62,531 nt of DNA from positions 1 through 62,531 of the forward strand of contig CAKZPA010000008.1 of the NCBI GenBank assembly GCA_937138415.1, in the 5' to 3' direction. Below the pieces are notes generated by a model, which searched no databases, was not told the DNA's origin, and saw nothing but the letters and a program-made list of their open reading frames with translations. The stretch comes from an uncultured Nitrospiraceae bacterium (lineage in GTDB: Bacteria; Nitrospirota; Thermodesulfovibrionia; Thermodesulfovibrionales; SM23-35). Position numbers and translations under genes: made by a program. Positions 8,417 through 18,011 of this stretch are shown here, one piece after another. The stretch's first letter is position 1, and each line of letters opens with the position of its first letter.

Positions 8417-9445
8417 TCAGAGAAACGTAAACCAGCGCTTCTTTGTCTTTATGTTGTCGAACGCGATCGATATTTCCTTCAGCCGCGTGTGGAGTTCCTT
8501 CTGTTCCCTCCTGCTCTCCTTGATTTCCGTCTGAAGATTCTGCACGATGGTCTTCAGTTCCCGTAACGTGTGCGACAGATCCCTCACGTTCGTCGCGATC
8601 AGCTCGAGCGTCTCCTTCGACATCCGGTGCGCCTCGCTCGCCACAGCGTGACCTCTCGGCGGCATTTCCTCAGCGAGAATCGACTGACTGCGCGCGTCGG
8701 TCCGCAACGTATTCCGCGCGGGCTCCATACTCTCGACCGCAAGAGAGCTTTTCACCGAAGAGGAGGGAATGCCGACGGCGATCCGTTCGGCCTCGTGCTC
8801 TGCCGATGTCCCGAACGATGTTTCGCTTCCGTCGTCGGCCTTCTCGATCTTGATCTTGTGTTTTTCTGCAATCCCTCTCAGGACGAGACGATGAATCCGC
8901 TGGAATGTCTCCTGAACACCCGTCCCGTTAATAGCCACGGCCTCGGCGTACTCGTAACGCCCCTCGGGGTTCAGCTCTCTGTTCAGTTCCTCGACCGACG
9001 CGATATTCGCTAAATCCCGCTTGTTGAACTGCAGCATGATGGGGATCTCGTCCGGGTTGATATTGTTAGCGAGGAGGTTTTCGCGCATATTCGCGATGCT
9101 GTCGAGATTTTGCGCTCTCATTTCGTTCTGGGAATCGGCAACGAACACGACTGCGTCCGCGCCTTTGAGCACCAATTTCCTCGTCGCGTTGTACCTCACC
9201 TGCCCGGGGACCGTATAGAGCTGGAAACGTATCGAAAAATCGTTGATCCTTCCCAATTCCACAGGGAGGAAGTCAAAGAAGAGCGTGCGATCCGCTTCCG
9301 TTGCGAGCGAAATCAGCTTTCCGCGCTTCGAAGGCTCGAAGGCCGAGTGGAGATATTGCAGGTTGGTCGTCTTACCGCTCAGGCCCGGACCGTAGTAAAC
9401 GATCTTGATCGTGATCTCTTTCGATGCGTAGTTGAAGAGTGCCAC
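8417..9445 (-). CDS. MglA-like small GTPase with C-terminal coiled coil
   Basis: Ras-like cytoplasmic GTPase that in MglA relatives marks a cell pole and directs motility or secretion machinery. Of 342 residues the first 195 or so are the G domain: P-loop GPGLSGKTT, the MglA-type TVPGQVRYNATRK in place of the usual DxxG motif, and NKRDL for guanine recognition. The remainder is a linker and a predicted coiled coil (about 285-330) ending in KTKKRWFTFL, a non-standard extension. It starts with GTG four bases after the diguanylate cyclase gene, in one unit with secA. No MglB-type roadblock GAP gene is adjacent. Confidence 0.88.
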   Translation of the reverse strand: MALFNYASKEITIKIVYYGPGLSGKTTNLQYLHSAFEPSKRGKLISLATEADRTLFFDFLPVELGRINDFSIRFQLYTVPGQVRYNATRKLVLKGADAVVFVADSQNEMRAQNLDSIANMRENLLANNINPDEIPIMLQFNKRDLANIASVEELNRELNPEGRYEYAEAVAINGTGVQETFQRIHRLVLRGIAEKHKIKIEKADDGSETSFGTSAEHEAERIAVGIPSSSVKSSLAVESMEPARNTLRTDARSQSILAEEMPPRGHAVASEAHRMSKETLELIATNVRDLSHTLRELKTIVQNLQTEIKESRREQKELHTRLKEISIAFDNIKTKKRWFTFL

Positions 9446-9449
9446 GGAC

Positions 9450-10844
9450 TTATACTATAGCATACACCGCGTTTCGCGTCTGGTGCTTGACCCGATACAT
9501 CGCCTCATCCGCAATCTTGATGAGTTCTTCCTTCGAACGAGCGCTCTCGGGATACGACGCGACACCGAAACTCGCGGTCAGCTTGAACGAATATCCCTCC
9601 TTCCTCAAAAAAGTCGTCTGCTCGATCGATTTCCGCATCCGTTCCGCGATGAGCGCCGCCACGTTCGGCGTCGTCTGAGGCAAGACGATGACGAACTCGT
9701 CGCCGCCGTACCGTGCGACAATATCAACCGCCCGAAGACTCTTCAAGAGGAGCTGCCCCATCTCGACGAGCACTTTACTGCCGATCAGGTGTCCATATTC
9801 ATCATTGATTCGTTTGAAATGATCGATATCCATGAATATGAGAGAGACGGACGTCTTGTATCGCGTCGCACGCTGTATCTCGATGTCGATCGTTCTATTC
9901 AAGTAACGGCTGTTGAAGAGCTTGGTCAGGTCGTCCGTAAGGGCGAGTTCGGTCATTTTTTGGTGGAGGGAGGTTCTCTCGACGGCAACCGCCGTCAGAT
10001 CAACGAGGCGGAGGAGCAGGTCCAGGTCTTCTCTATTGAACGGTTCCCCCGTCGTCTTGTTGACGAATTCGAGCACGCCGAGAACCTGTTGCTGCACGAT
10101 CATGGGCACACAGAGCATCGATTTCGTCTGGAAGAGGACAGACTTGTCGATCTTCCCCGTGAAGCGTTCATCCTTCGAAACGTCGGGGACGACGACCGGA
10201 ATGCCTTCCCTCGCAACCCAGCCCGCAATGCCTTCACCGATCTTCAGCCTGACCTTCTGCACATTCTTTGCCTTGCGCGTATTCGTCCTCTCGAAGACGA
10301 GTTCCCCCGTCTCCTGGTCGACGAGAAAGACAGACCACGCCTCCGCCTTGATCATCGACTTCGCTCTCTCCATGATCCTGGCGAGCAGCGTGCCGAGTTC
10401 GAACGAAGAAGTGAGATCACGGCTCACTTCTTTGAAGAAAGACAGTTCCTTCTGGAGAGACTGCATCTCTCTCTTCAGTCTCGTGGCCTCGGTAAAGAGC
10501 GTGCGCTCTCGCAGAATCCTCTTTGCGAAATAGAGGAGCTCGTTCACCGGGGGTGAGTGGAGAGGGTAGGTCAGCACGTCCCTCAGCCACGGAGCGAATC
10601 CTCTGAAATTATACGTATCGGAGATGACGATTTTAGGGATGGCCTTCGCCAAGTGGAGAAACGTTCGAAACGCCGGCTCACCGCTCAACTTGCGGTCGGC
10701 GATGAGCAGATCGACGTTGTCATCGAGAATCCTGTTGACCTTCTCGAGGGAATCGTACGTGCTGACCGTGAATCCTATCGACGCGAAACCGTCTTCATAC
10801 TCGTTCTTAATCGCACTCCTGCCTATCAGGAATATCTTAGGCAT
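9450..10844 (-). CDS. Diguanylate cyclase: pseudo-receiver, GAF, GGDEF
   Basis: Synthesises cyclic di-GMP from two GTP. The 464 residues contain an N-terminal response-regulator-like domain (1-110), a coiled linker, a GAF sensor domain (about 145-290) and a GGDEF domain (about 305-460). The active site YGGDEF (380-384) is intact, and RAVD five residues before it is a product-inhibition I-site. The receiver lacks the acidic pair, and the usual Lys-Pro is replaced by Tyr-Pro, so it is probably not phosphorylated. It overlaps the secA stop by eight bases and is followed at four bases by the MglA-like GTPase, suggesting co-transcription from the secA promoter. Confidence 0.92.
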   Translation of the reverse strand: MPKIFLIGRSAIKNEYEDGFASIGFTVSTYDSLEKVNRILDDNVDLLIADRKLSGEPAFRTFLHLAKAIPKIVISDTYNFRGFAPWLRDVLTYPLHSPPVNELLYFAKRILRERTLFTEATRLKREMQSLQKELSFFKEVSRDLTSSFELGTLLARIMERAKSMIKAEAWSVFLVDQETGELVFERTNTRKAKNVQKVRLKIGEGIAGWVAREGIPVVVPDVSKDERFTGKIDKSVLFQTKSMLCVPMIVQQQVLGVLEFVNKTTGEPFNREDLDLLLRLVDLTAVAVERTSLHQKMTELALTDDLTKLFNSRYLNRTIDIEIQRATRYKTSVSLIFMDIDHFKRINDEYGHLIGSKVLVEMGQLLLKSLRAVDIVARYGGDEFVIVLPQTTPNVAALIAERMRKSIEQTTFLRKEGYSFKLTASFGVASYPESARSKEELIKIADEAMYRVKHQTRNAVYAIV

Positions 10845-13506
10845 TCCGTCCGCAGCATTTCTTGTATTTGCGTCCGCTCCCGCACGGGCAGAGATCGTTT
10901 CTCCCCACTTTTTTCGCTCGCCTCACCGGTTGCGACGGCCCAGCGTCACCCCTGTTGTAGGAAATCGGCATCCGCGGGACGGGCTCTCTCCGCACCGCCT
11001 CTTTCGTCTGTATCTGCATTTTGAAGAGTCGCTTGACGATCTCGGTCGAGAGACGAGACGTCATGTCCGAAAACACGTCGAACGCTTCCTTTTTGTACTC
11101 GACCAACGGATCTTTCTGCCCGTATCCTCTGAGACCGATCCCCTCTTTGAGATGGTCCATGGCCAGCAGGTGATCCTTCCACTGTGCGTCGATCACCTGA
11201 AGCATGATCACTTTCTCGAGGTACCGCATGAGTTCGCTGCCAACCTGCGTTTCTTTCTGTTCATACGCAGTGCGGATGAGCGAAAGAAGCATCTCCCGGA
11301 ACACGTCGCGCCGATCCGGCGTCAAATCGGGCGAAAGAGACAACGTGCCGAAGAGGGCGTCTCTCAACCCCTTCATGTCCCACTCTTCCCAATGCTTGTC
11401 TTCCGGACAATAAATCTCCAGCAATTCGTCGACGACATTCTCGATCATGGAGAGGAGACGGTCTCTGAGGTGCGTGCCCTGGAGAATTTCTCTCCTGAAG
11501 GAGTACACCTCCGAACGCTGCTTGTTCATGACATCGTCGTACTCGAGCAAGTGTTTGCGAATTTCAAAGTTGTGCGCTTCCACACGCTTCTGTGCGTTCT
11601 CGATCGCTCTCGTCACCATTCTGTTCTCGATCGGGACATCTTCCTCCATCCCGAATTTATCCATCAGGCCCGATATTCTATCGGAGCCAAAAATCCTCAT
11701 CAGATCGTCCTCCAGGGACAAATAAAATCGCGACGAACCAGGGTCTCCTTGCCGACCTGATCGGCCGCGGAGCTGATTGTCGATTCTCCGCGCCTCGTGC
11801 CGCTCCGTCCCGAGTATGTGCAGACCCCCGACGGAGACGACCTCTTCCCGCTCCTTGGCGCAGATCTCCTTCGCCTTCGAGAGGGCACGCGCCCAATCAT
11901 CGTCGGTATAATCTTTCCGGTCGCGCAACAATTCGCGAGCCAGGCCTTCCGGATTTCCACCGAGGATGATGTCCGTGCCCCGCCCCGCCATATTTGTCGC
12001 GATCGTCACCGCAGCCTTTCTGCCGGCTTGCGCGATAATCTCGGCTTCCCTCTCGTGATACTTGGCGTTGAGCACCGCGTGGGGGATTCCCTTCTTCTTC
12101 AGAAGGTGACTCAGCACCTCCGATTTCTCGATGGAGATCGTCCCGACGAGAACCGGTTGGCCCTTTGAATGGAGTTCCTCGATCTCTCTGAGAACGGCGT
12201 TGAACTTGCCGCTCTCCGATTTGTAGACCACATCCGGATGGTCGATCCTGATCATGGGTTTGTTGGTCGGAATAACGATCACTTCGAGGTTATAGATTTT
12301 CGCGAATTCTTCCGCTTCGGTATCGGCGGTCCCGGTCATGCCCGCAAGTTTCTTGTACATCCTGAAGTAGTTTTGGAACGTGATCGTCGCGAGCGTCTGA
12401 TTTTCACTCTCGATCTTCACACCTTCCTTCGCCTCGACCGCCTGGTGAAGCCCGTCCGACCACCGCCGGCCGGGCATCAACCGCCCGGTAAATTCATCGA
12501 CGATGATGACCTCTCCGTCTTTGACGACGTAGTCCACATCTCTCTTATAGAGCGAATGGGCCTTCAACGCCTGGAGGACGTGATGGACGAGATCGATGTT
12601 CGCCGGATCGTAGAGATTTCCGAGCCCGAGCAGTTTTTCTACCTTGATGTTGCCTTCTTCCGTGAGAATCGCCGTCCGGGCCTTCTCGTCGATCGTGTAA
12701 TCCACGTTGGGAATCAGTCTGGGGATGATCTTGTCGATTTTGTAGTATTTATCGGTCGATTCTTCCGAGGGCCCCGATATGATGAGCGGCGTCCTCGCTT
12801 CATCGATCAGGATACTGTCAACCTCGTCGACGATCGCGTAATGCAGTTCCCTCTGACAGTAATCCGCGATATCGTATTTCATGTTGTCCCGAAGATAATC
12901 GAACCCGAACTCGTTATTCGTTCCGTACGTAATATCGGCAGCGTACGCTTCCTGCCTGGAGCACGGCCTCAGAAAGTTCAGACGCTTATCGGTCGATAGG
13001 TAAGACGGATCATAGAGAAAAGAAACGTCGTGCTGAATGACCCCCACGGAGAGACCGAGGAAGTGGTAAATCGGCCCCATCCACTGGGTATCCCTTTTCG
13101 CGAGATAGTCATTGACGGTGACGACGTGCACGCCGTAACCTTCGAGTGCGTTCAGGAAAACGGGTAGGGTAGCGACGAGCGTCTTCCCTTCGCCCGTCTT
13201 CATTTCGGCGATCTTCCCTTCGTGAAGGACGATTCCACCGAGTATCTGGACGTCGAAGTGCTTCATCTGGAGTTTCCGTCGCGCGACCTCGCGCACGACG
13301 GCAAACGCTTCCGGCAGGATGTCGTCGAGGGTTTCGCCGTCTTGGAGGCGTTTTCTGAATAGGTCCGTTTTTCCTTTTAGGTCCTCGTCCGAAGAGCCTG
13401 CAAGGGGAGCCTCGTAGTCATTGACCTTCTCGACTATGGGCCATAACCTCTTGAGTTCACGCTCATTTTTCGTTCCGAAGACTTTGCTCAGAATGGTCCC
13501 GATCAT
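10837..13506 (-). CDS. secA: Preprotein translocase ATPase SecA
   Basis: Motor of the Sec pathway, pushing unfolded preproteins through SecYEG at the inner membrane. At 889 residues it is of normal length. Visible parts are the Walker A region [16 protein letters not shown] (about 97-112), [15 protein letters not shown] with the DEAD-like box, the preprotein cross-linking domain, the second motor domain with [12 protein letters not shown], and the C-terminal zinc finger [15 protein letters not shown] for SecB or ribosome contact. There is no Shine-Dalgarno; a good promoter places the transcript start next to the ATG. It heads a unit with the diguanylate cyclase and the MglA-like GTPase. Confidence 0.97.
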   Translation of the reverse strand: MIGTILSKVFGTKNERELKRLWPIVEKVNDYEAPLAGSSDEDLKGKTDLFRKRLQDGETLDDILPEAFAVVREVARRKLQMKHFDVQILGGIVLHEGKIAEMKTGEGKTLVATLPVFLNALEGYGVHVVTVNDYLAKRDTQWMGPIYHFLGLSVGVIQHDVSFLYDPSYLSTDKRLNFLRPCSRQEAYAADITYGTNNEFGFDYLRDNMKYDIADYCQRELHYAIVDEVDSILIDEARTPLIISGPSEESTDKYYKIDKIIPRLIPNVDYTIDEKARTAILTEEGNIKVEKLLGLGNLYDPANIDLVHHVLQALKAHSLYKRDVDYVVKDGEVIIVDEFTGRLMPGRRWSDGLHQAVEAKEGVKIESENQTLATITFQNYFRMYKKLAGMTGTADTEAEEFAKIYNLEVIVIPTNKPMIRIDHPDVVYKSESGKFNAVLREIEELHSKGQPVLVGTISIEKSEVLSHLLKKKGIPHAVLNAKYHEREAEIIAQAGRKAAVTIATNMAGRGTDIILGGNPEGLARELLRDRKDYTDDDWARALSKAKEICAKEREEVVSVGGLHILGTERHEARRIDNQLRGRSGRQGDPGSSRFYLSLEDDLMRIFGSDRISGLMDKFGMEEDVPIENRMVTRAIENAQKRVEAHNFEIRKHLLEYDDVMNKQRSEVYSFRREILQGTHLRDRLLSMIENVVDELLEIYCPEDKHWEEWDMKGLRDALFGTLSLSPDLTPDRRDVFREMLLSLIRTAYEQKETQVGSELMRYLEKVIMLQVIDAQWKDHLLAMDHLKEGIGLRGYGQKDPLVEYKKEAFDVFSDMTSRLSTEIVKRLFKMQIQTKEAVRREPVPRMPISYNRGDAGPSQPVRRAKKVGRNDLCPCGSGRKYKKCCGRNA

Positions 13507-13513
13507 TGGATAT

Positions 13514-13542
13514 ATAATAGATTACAGGTGCTAATATTGCAA
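13514..13542 (-). promoter_or_regulatory. secA promoter adjacent to the start codon
   Basis: On the minus strand TTGCAA (13537-13542), 17 bases, TATTAT (13514-13519), then seven bases to the secA ATG (13506). Transcription would begin at or beside the start codon. The same AT-rich patch holds a plus-strand TATAAT (13513-13518) that could serve miaB. Confidence 0.55.
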
Positions 13543-13629
13543 GGAAGTGAGGTCGATCACGTCGCCCCTACACGAGAATGGAGGACGTTGCACGGCGTTG
13601 AACCCACGTGGTTTCGTTGCGTGTCAAAC

Positions 13630-14922
13630 ATGCCAAAAGGTGTTTTCATAAGAACATTCGGTTGCCAGATGAATGTCCACGACTCGGAAAAGATGTACGG
13701 CGTACTTCGCCGAATCGGATATGGACGCGTCGAGAGCGTTCACTCGGCAGACCTCGTCATTTTCAATACGTGCAGTATCCGTCAAAAGGCAGAGCAGAAG
13801 TTTTATAGCGAACTGGGGAAATTGAAGTCGCTCAAGAAAAGGCGGCCAGACCTCAAGATCGCTGTTGCCGGCTGTGTCGCACAGCAGGACGGTCACGCTC
13901 TCTTCAAGAGAGCGCCTCACGTCGACTTCATCATCGGTCCCCAGAATATTCACGCTATCGCCCATCTTGAGGAGTGGCCGACGCCGTACGCCGTTCTCGA
14001 CGACAATCCCTCTCTGGCTCTCAACGATCTGCCGGCGGCGCGAAACGAGGAACTCAAGGCGTGGGTGACTATCATGTACGGGTGCGACAATTTCTGCAGC
14101 TATTGCGTCGTTCCTTATACGCGCGGGCGAGAGCGCTCGAGGCCGAGCGATAACATACTTCGCGAAGTCTCCCATTTGTCCGAGAATGGCTGCAGAGAGA
14201 TCACCCTCCTTGGACAAAACGTCAACTCCTATGCGAGCGACGTCGATTTCGCGGGTCTTCTGAGGAAAGTTCACGCTGTCTCCGGGATAAAGAGAATACG
14301 ATTTGTCACGTCGCATCCGAAAGATTTTTCGGAAGATCTCATGAGGACTATTGCAGATCTCCCCAAGGTCTGCGAACACGTGCACCTCCCCCTGCAATCC
14401 GGATCCGACGCGATTCTGAAAAGGATGAAGAGGCGGTATTCCCTTTCGGACTACAGAAAAAAAATAGACACACTGAGACGCTATATCCCTTCGATAGCAA
14501 TCACGTCCGATATTATGACGGGTTTCCCCGGTGAAACGGATAACGACCACATGAAAACGATTCAGGCGCTCAAAGATATCCGTTTTGACGGCATCTTTGC
14601 ATTCGCCTTTTCCGCGCGACCACAAACAGCGGCCGCTCGCTATCCAGAACACGTTTCTGACGATACGAAACTTGAGCGCCTAAAAGCAATATTGGAGACG
14701 CAAGATGAAATTACACTCGCGAAAAACAATGAACTCATAGGTTCAATCCAGGAGATTCTCGTCGAAGGCCCTGTTGATACGAAGGACGGCTGTCTCATGG
14801 GCAGAACGAGAACCAACAAGATCGTCACCATACAGTCCGATGGAGTCGAGCGGGGCCAGATCGTGGATGTGAAGATTGTCCACGCTCGAAAACACTCTCT
14901 CGAGGGAACTCTGACCTCGTGA
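13630..14922 (+). CDS. miaB: tRNA methylthiotransferase MiaB
   Basis: Radical-SAM enzyme that adds the 2-methylthio group to isopentenyl-A37 of tRNAs reading UNN codons. The 430 residues contain the N-terminal UPF0004 domain with the three auxiliary-cluster cysteines (TFGCQMN, NTCSIRQ, VAGCVAQQ), the radical-SAM motif CDNFCSYCVVPYTRGRE (CxxxCxxC) and a C-terminal TRAM domain. The start at 13630 matches the family (KGVFIRTFGCQMN). A GTG at 13528 in the same frame would add 34 residues without similarity; neither start has a good Shine-Dalgarno. It is followed by the related mtaB, whose start overlaps the stop. Confidence 0.95.
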   Translation: MPKGVFIRTFGCQMNVHDSEKMYGVLRRIGYGRVESVHSADLVIFNTCSIRQKAEQKFYSELGKLKSLKKRRPDLKIAVAGCVAQQDGHALFKRAPHVDFIIGPQNIHAIAHLEEWPTPYAVLDDNPSLALNDLPAARNEELKAWVTIMYGCDNFCSYCVVPYTRGRERSRPSDNILREVSHLSENGCREITLLGQNVNSYASDVDFAGLLRKVHAVSGIKRIRFVTSHPKDFSEDLMRTIADLPKVCEHVHLPLQSGSDAILKRMKRRYSLSDYRKKIDTLRRYIPSIAITSDIMTGFPGETDNDHMKTIQALKDIRFDGIFAFAFSARPQTAAARYPEHVSDDTKLERLKAILETQDEITLAKNNELIGSIQEILVEGPVDTKDGCLMGRTRTNKIVTIQSDGVERGQIVDVKIVHARKHSLEGTLTS

Positions 14923-16151
14923 TGACATTCTGCATACTCACGCTCGGGTGCAAAGTGAATCAATCGGAAAGCGATGCGATCGAAGGGCAACTTGTCCTTC
15001 GAGGGCACACCCCCGTTTCGCTCCCTGAGAAGCCCGATATTTGCATTGTCAACACATGCTCGGTTACAGCCAGAAGTGATCATCAGTCGCGACAGCTCGT
15101 GCGAAGGGCTTTGCGATCGAGTTCCAAGGTCATCGTCACTGGCTGCTTTGCAGAGCTTAGACCGCACGAGATCGAAAAAATCGACAGGGATATCCACATC
15201 GTTTCTAATATCGATAAATCACGTATCCTAAATATGTTAGAAGTCATACCATACTCTAATAGTTTATGTTATTCGACTAAGTCACGCCCTTATATAAAGA
15301 TTCAGGATGGCTGCAACTTTTCGTGCTCCTACTGTATTGTTCCAAAAGCGAGGGGTAAATCGCGCAGCATTCCGGAGGAAGACATCATTCAAAGGGTTTT
15401 CCAATTCGAGGACCTTTGCTACAACGAAGTTGTCCTGACGGGCATTCACTTGGGTTCCTATGGCAAAGATCTCGATTCTCGCGCATCACTTTCACGTCTC
15501 CTTGAAACTCTTCTCCAGAAAACGAAAATATCGAGGATACGGATTAGTTCCGTCGCTCCTAATGACATTGACGAACGGCTCATTGATTTGTTCAAGGAGA
15601 GCCGCATTTGCAATCATCTCCACATACCACTGCAAAGTGCTGACGACTCGCTCCTGAAGAGAATGAGCAGACCGTATACGCAATCCCTCTATCGTTCGAA
15701 AATGGAGAAGATTCTTCTCGCCAATCCTGCGGTTGCAATAGGGACCGATGTTATTGTGGGATTTCCTGGGGAAACGGATGCCAGCTTCTTGACGACAAAG
15801 AACTTTCTCGAGGAGATGCCATTTGCGTATCTCCATAACTTTCCTTTCTCATTGCGACCGGGAACTACTGCCGCCTCTCTGAACGACCACATTCCCGCAC
15901 CATTAAAGAAAAAGCGTCTCCAAGCGTTACAGCAACTACGTGACAGGAAAATGAAGTTGTTCACATCATCGCAGGTCGGTAAAACCCTTGATATTATCAT
16001 CGAAGAGGTCGACTCCGACGGTTATTCTGTTGGCACATCGTCCAATTACCTGAGGGTGCGGGTGCACTCTCATGATCATCATAAGAAATCGCTTATCTCT
16101 GTAAGAGTTACGGAAACCGACGGACAGACGCTTGTGGGAAAGGTAGTGTGA
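14919..16151 (+). CDS. mtaB: tRNA t6A37 methylthiotransferase MtaB
   Basis: Sister enzyme of MiaB that converts t6A37 to ms2t6A in tRNAs reading ANN codons. The 410 residues show the methylthiotransferase cysteines (TLGCKVNQSE, NTCSVTARS, VTGCFAE), the radical-SAM motif CNFSCSYCIVPKARGKSR and a C-terminal TRAM-like barrel. The ORF begins with GTG at 14919 overlapping the miaB stop; an ATG at 14922 directly follows and may be the real start. From about 15200 the coding sequence becomes more AT-rich than the upstream genes. Identity as MtaB rather than RimO rests on the LGCKVN signature. Confidence 0.9.
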   Translation: MMTFCILTLGCKVNQSESDAIEGQLVLRGHTPVSLPEKPDICIVNTCSVTARSDHQSRQLVRRALRSSSKVIVTGCFAELRPHEIEKIDRDIHIVSNIDKSRILNMLEVIPYSNSLCYSTKSRPYIKIQDGCNFSCSYCIVPKARGKSRSIPEEDIIQRVFQFEDLCYNEVVLTGIHLGSYGKDLDSRASLSRLLETLLQKTKISRIRISSVAPNDIDERLIDLFKESRICNHLHIPLQSADDSLLKRMSRPYTQSLYRSKMEKILLANPAVAIGTDVIVGFPGETDASFLTTKNFLEEMPFAYLHNFPFSLRPGTTAASLNDHIPAPLKKKRLQALQQLRDRKMKLFTSSQVGKTLDIIIEEVDSDGYSVGTSSNYLRVRVHSHDHHKKSLISVRVTETDGQTLVGKVV

Positions 16152-16189
16152 AATAGCTAACATATCGTTATTATTTATTTTTTTCCCTG

Positions 16190-16280
16190 TATAATTCCTG
16201 ACCACAGGCGCTTGGAAGGTGCACTGTTAGGGGAGAAAAAGCTTTTTGAACGGGATTAGTAACAGGTTACTAACAGAGCG
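16190..16280 (+). ncRNA. Possible small structured RNA or antisense RNA
   Basis: The convergent gap after mtaB holds a plus-strand promoter-like pair TTATTA (16168-16173), 16 bases, TATAAT (16190-16195). The sequence it would transcribe contains CTGTTAG (16224-16230) complementary to CTAACAG (16270-16276), enclosing a palindrome AAAAAGCTTTTT and a hairpin TTAGTAA-CAGG-TTACTAA (16257-16273). Downstream it runs antisense into the 3' end of the CCA-adding enzyme gene. No known RNA family is recognised and no poly-T terminator is seen, so this stays a candidate. Confidence 0.25.
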
Positions 16281-16315
16281 TGTGAAATTCAATGTGTCTG
16301 ATAATATATATTATG

Positions 16316-17536
16316 TTAATTGTTTGCGCGCGCACTCATCCCACGAATCAACTCCACTAATTCAGAGCGCGACCGTATCTCGCCGCCATACTCAGCTCTT
16401 TTCACAGCCCTTATCAATTCGCCAATTACGGGTCCTTTGCTAATCCCTGATAGGGCAATGATTTCGCGAGCGTCGGCGAGTCCCCTTTTCCATGTATGTA
16501 TAAGTTCCCGGAGATCTTCTTGAAGCTGATATTCGTTCCTCACGAGCAGAACATCAAGTGTCTCGTCGTGCCCGATAGATACGAAGGCCTCGAATAGCTC
16601 TTCCCTCGAGAGTTTTCGATCGGCTGTTGCCCCTTTTATAAACATAGATACCTTTCTTATGCGGTCAGATATCTTTCGGCTCGGCGATAGCGTAGGTATT
16701 CGCATATGACTTCTGCCGCCGAGGAGTAACTCGAGCGACAGGAGTCCCTTATACGTGAGATTCTGGGAAATGGTTACATGAAGTTTATCTTGAATATTCT
16801 TCCAGTTGTCACTATAAATGTAGGTCTCGAATGCATGCAGTGCTTTAATATCGTCGCGTAAGTTATTGACTGGTATATATAATACAACGCTGAGCAGACT
16901 ATCATCGAGTGCCATTTTTAGATAAGTCGCAGCCGTTCTCACATTTAACAAGTGAAAAAATTCTAAAGTGATTCTTTCAGGTGGCGATGAAACTATTAAT
17001 CCTTTCAACTGCTTAATTATTTCCCGCGTTTCGGTGAGAACATCCCCATCCATCTCAGCCGCAAAGCGGTATGCTCGAATCATTCTAACCGGATCATTGG
17101 CAAGATTTTCTGCCGAGATAGCCCGTATGACCTTATTCTCGATGTCAGACGTCCCACCGACACAATCTACGAGTCCTCGCACGGGAGACCACGCCAGTGC
17201 GTTCAGCGTGAAATCGCGAGACTTCAGGTTCTCTTCGAGAGAGGTGGTCAAATGCGTAAAATCGCAGGTAATACTGTCAGGCAAGACAAGTCGCAAAGTG
17301 TCTTTCTTGTGAAATGGAACGATCGATCCCCCGAGGTCGACCTGCAGGCTACGCACGAAGGTCATGATATCGCCGGTCGCGAGGAAATCCCTGTCCTTCG
17401 ATGGAATTCCCCGGAGTGTATCCCTCAAGTAACCGCCGACGAGATAGAGGGCTCTTCCCTCAGCCCTCGAGAAAATATGCGATACATATCTATCGCGCAG
17501 AATTGCCTCTCGTAATGCTTCCTCTCGTTCCACCAT
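16316..17536 (-). CDS. CCA-adding tRNA nucleotidyltransferase / poly(A) polymerase family
   Basis: Class II nucleotidyltransferase of 406 residues. The head domain has LVGGYLRDTLRG followed by KDRDF, giving the two metal-binding aspartates, then SRDFTLNALAW and the adjacent NDPVRMIRAYRFAAEM typical of tRNA-binding members. The C-terminal helical half is weakly conserved. The genome-encoded tRNA here already carries CCA, so a repair role or an A-adding or polyadenylating role are both possible. It is divergent from tRNA-Gly. There is no Shine-Dalgarno; an extended -10 box ends six bases before the ATG. Base composition is AT-rich compared with genes elsewhere in the window. Confidence 0.85.
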   Translation of the reverse strand: MVEREEALREAILRDRYVSHIFSRAEGRALYLVGGYLRDTLRGIPSKDRDFLATGDIMTFVRSLQVDLGGSIVPFHKKDTLRLVLPDSITCDFTHLTTSLEENLKSRDFTLNALAWSPVRGLVDCVGGTSDIENKVIRAISAENLANDPVRMIRAYRFAAEMDGDVLTETREIIKQLKGLIVSSPPERITLEFFHLLNVRTAATYLKMALDDSLLSVVLYIPVNNLRDDIKALHAFETYIYSDNWKNIQDKLHVTISQNLTYKGLLSLELLLGGRSHMRIPTLSPSRKISDRIRKVSMFIKGATADRKLSREELFEAFVSIGHDETLDVLLVRNEYQLQEDLRELIHTWKRGLADAREIIALSGISKGPVIGELIRAVKRAEYGGEIRSRSELVELIRGMSARANN

Positions 17537-17542
17537 AGGTAA

Positions 17543-17551
17543 ATCATAGCA
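17543..17551 (-). promoter_or_regulatory. Extended -10 promoter of the CCA-adding enzyme gene
   Basis: On the minus strand TGC-TATGAT (17543-17551) is an extended -10 element ending six bases before the ATG at 17536. No -35 is needed for this class. It predicts a leaderless or near-leaderless transcript. Confidence 0.5.
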
Positions 17552-17582
17552 CAGTTAAAATGAGATACCCGCCGATCATTTC

Positions 17583-17612
17583 TTGACTTTTTGTCATGGG
17601 CTGATTTATAAA
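17583..17612 (+). promoter_or_regulatory. Promoter of tRNA-Gly
   Basis: TTGACT (17583-17588), an 18-base spacer and TATAAA (17607-17612) lie ten bases before the mature 5' end of the tRNA, as expected for a directly transcribed tRNA gene. Confidence 0.55.
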
Positions 17613-17621
17613 ATGAGTGCT

Positions 17622-17696
17622 GCGGGCGTAACTCAGCGGTAGAGTGTCAGCTTCCCAAGCTGAAGGTCGCGGGTTCGAATCCCGTCGCCCGCTCCA
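17622..17696 (+). tRNA. tRNA-Gly, anticodon CCC
   Basis: A full cloverleaf can be folded by eye. The acceptor GCGGGCG (17622-17628) pairs with CGCCCGC (17686-17692); the anticodon stem TCAGC/GCTGA encloses the loop TTCCCAA, so the anticodon is CCC, reading GGG. The T arm has GGGTTCGAATCCC. The 3' CCA is encoded (17694-17696). It closely resembles glyU-type tRNAs. It stands alone, divergent from the CCA-adding enzyme gene. Confidence 0.96.
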
Positions 17697-17858
17697 GTGG
17701 CGTCGATATCGCTACTACGTTATCCAACACGATCCTTTATGGAACTGCTCGATCTGTCAATGATGATCGAAGAGAAATGGTTTTTAACGCTCTTTATATT
17801 CTGTTGAGGAAGAAGCACGAAGCCTGTTGTTTCCAGAAAGAAGAAATTGAAAAATGGA

Positions 17859-17999
17859 TCAAGAGAGCAGAGCGATTACAATCACGATGAAGGCGATGAT
17901 AAGAGCAACGAAGTCCTCTTGCCTTTCCTGTGCAAACATGCCACGCGAAAGGCTGTCTTCGATCTCCATTACCGCGTCATCTTTGTTTTTTCCTTCCAT
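17859..17999 (-). CDS. 46-residue single-span membrane peptide next to yeiH
   Basis: A short ORF that normal gene calling may miss. It starts 12 bases after the stop of the YeiH-type carrier gene, on the same strand, so the two are probably co-transcribed. The peptide has a charged N-terminal half (MEGKNKDDAVMEIEDSLSRG) with about equal acidic and basic residues, and a hydrophobic C-terminal helix FVALIIAFIVIVIALLS that would span the inner membrane once. The ribosome-binding site is weak (GAGA). No family is recognised. A small accessory subunit or stabiliser of the carrier is the simplest reading. Confidence 0.6.
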   Translation of the reverse strand: MEGKNKDDAVMEIEDSLSRGMFAQERQEDFVALIIAFIVIVIALLS

Positions 18000-18011
18000 G
18001 TCGATCTCGCG

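Noticed and set aside
13528-13629. N-terminal extension of MiaB from GTG 13528
   Set aside because: It sits close to a -10 box, but the added 34 residues have no similarity to MiaB, whose conserved N-terminus begins near 13630.
17697-17890. Open frame after the tRNA ending with a Lys/Arg-rich stretch, stop at 17888-17890
   Set aside because: No ribosome-binding site, no family, a 37-residue maximum from ATG 17777, and it overlaps the better supported minus-strand membrane peptide.
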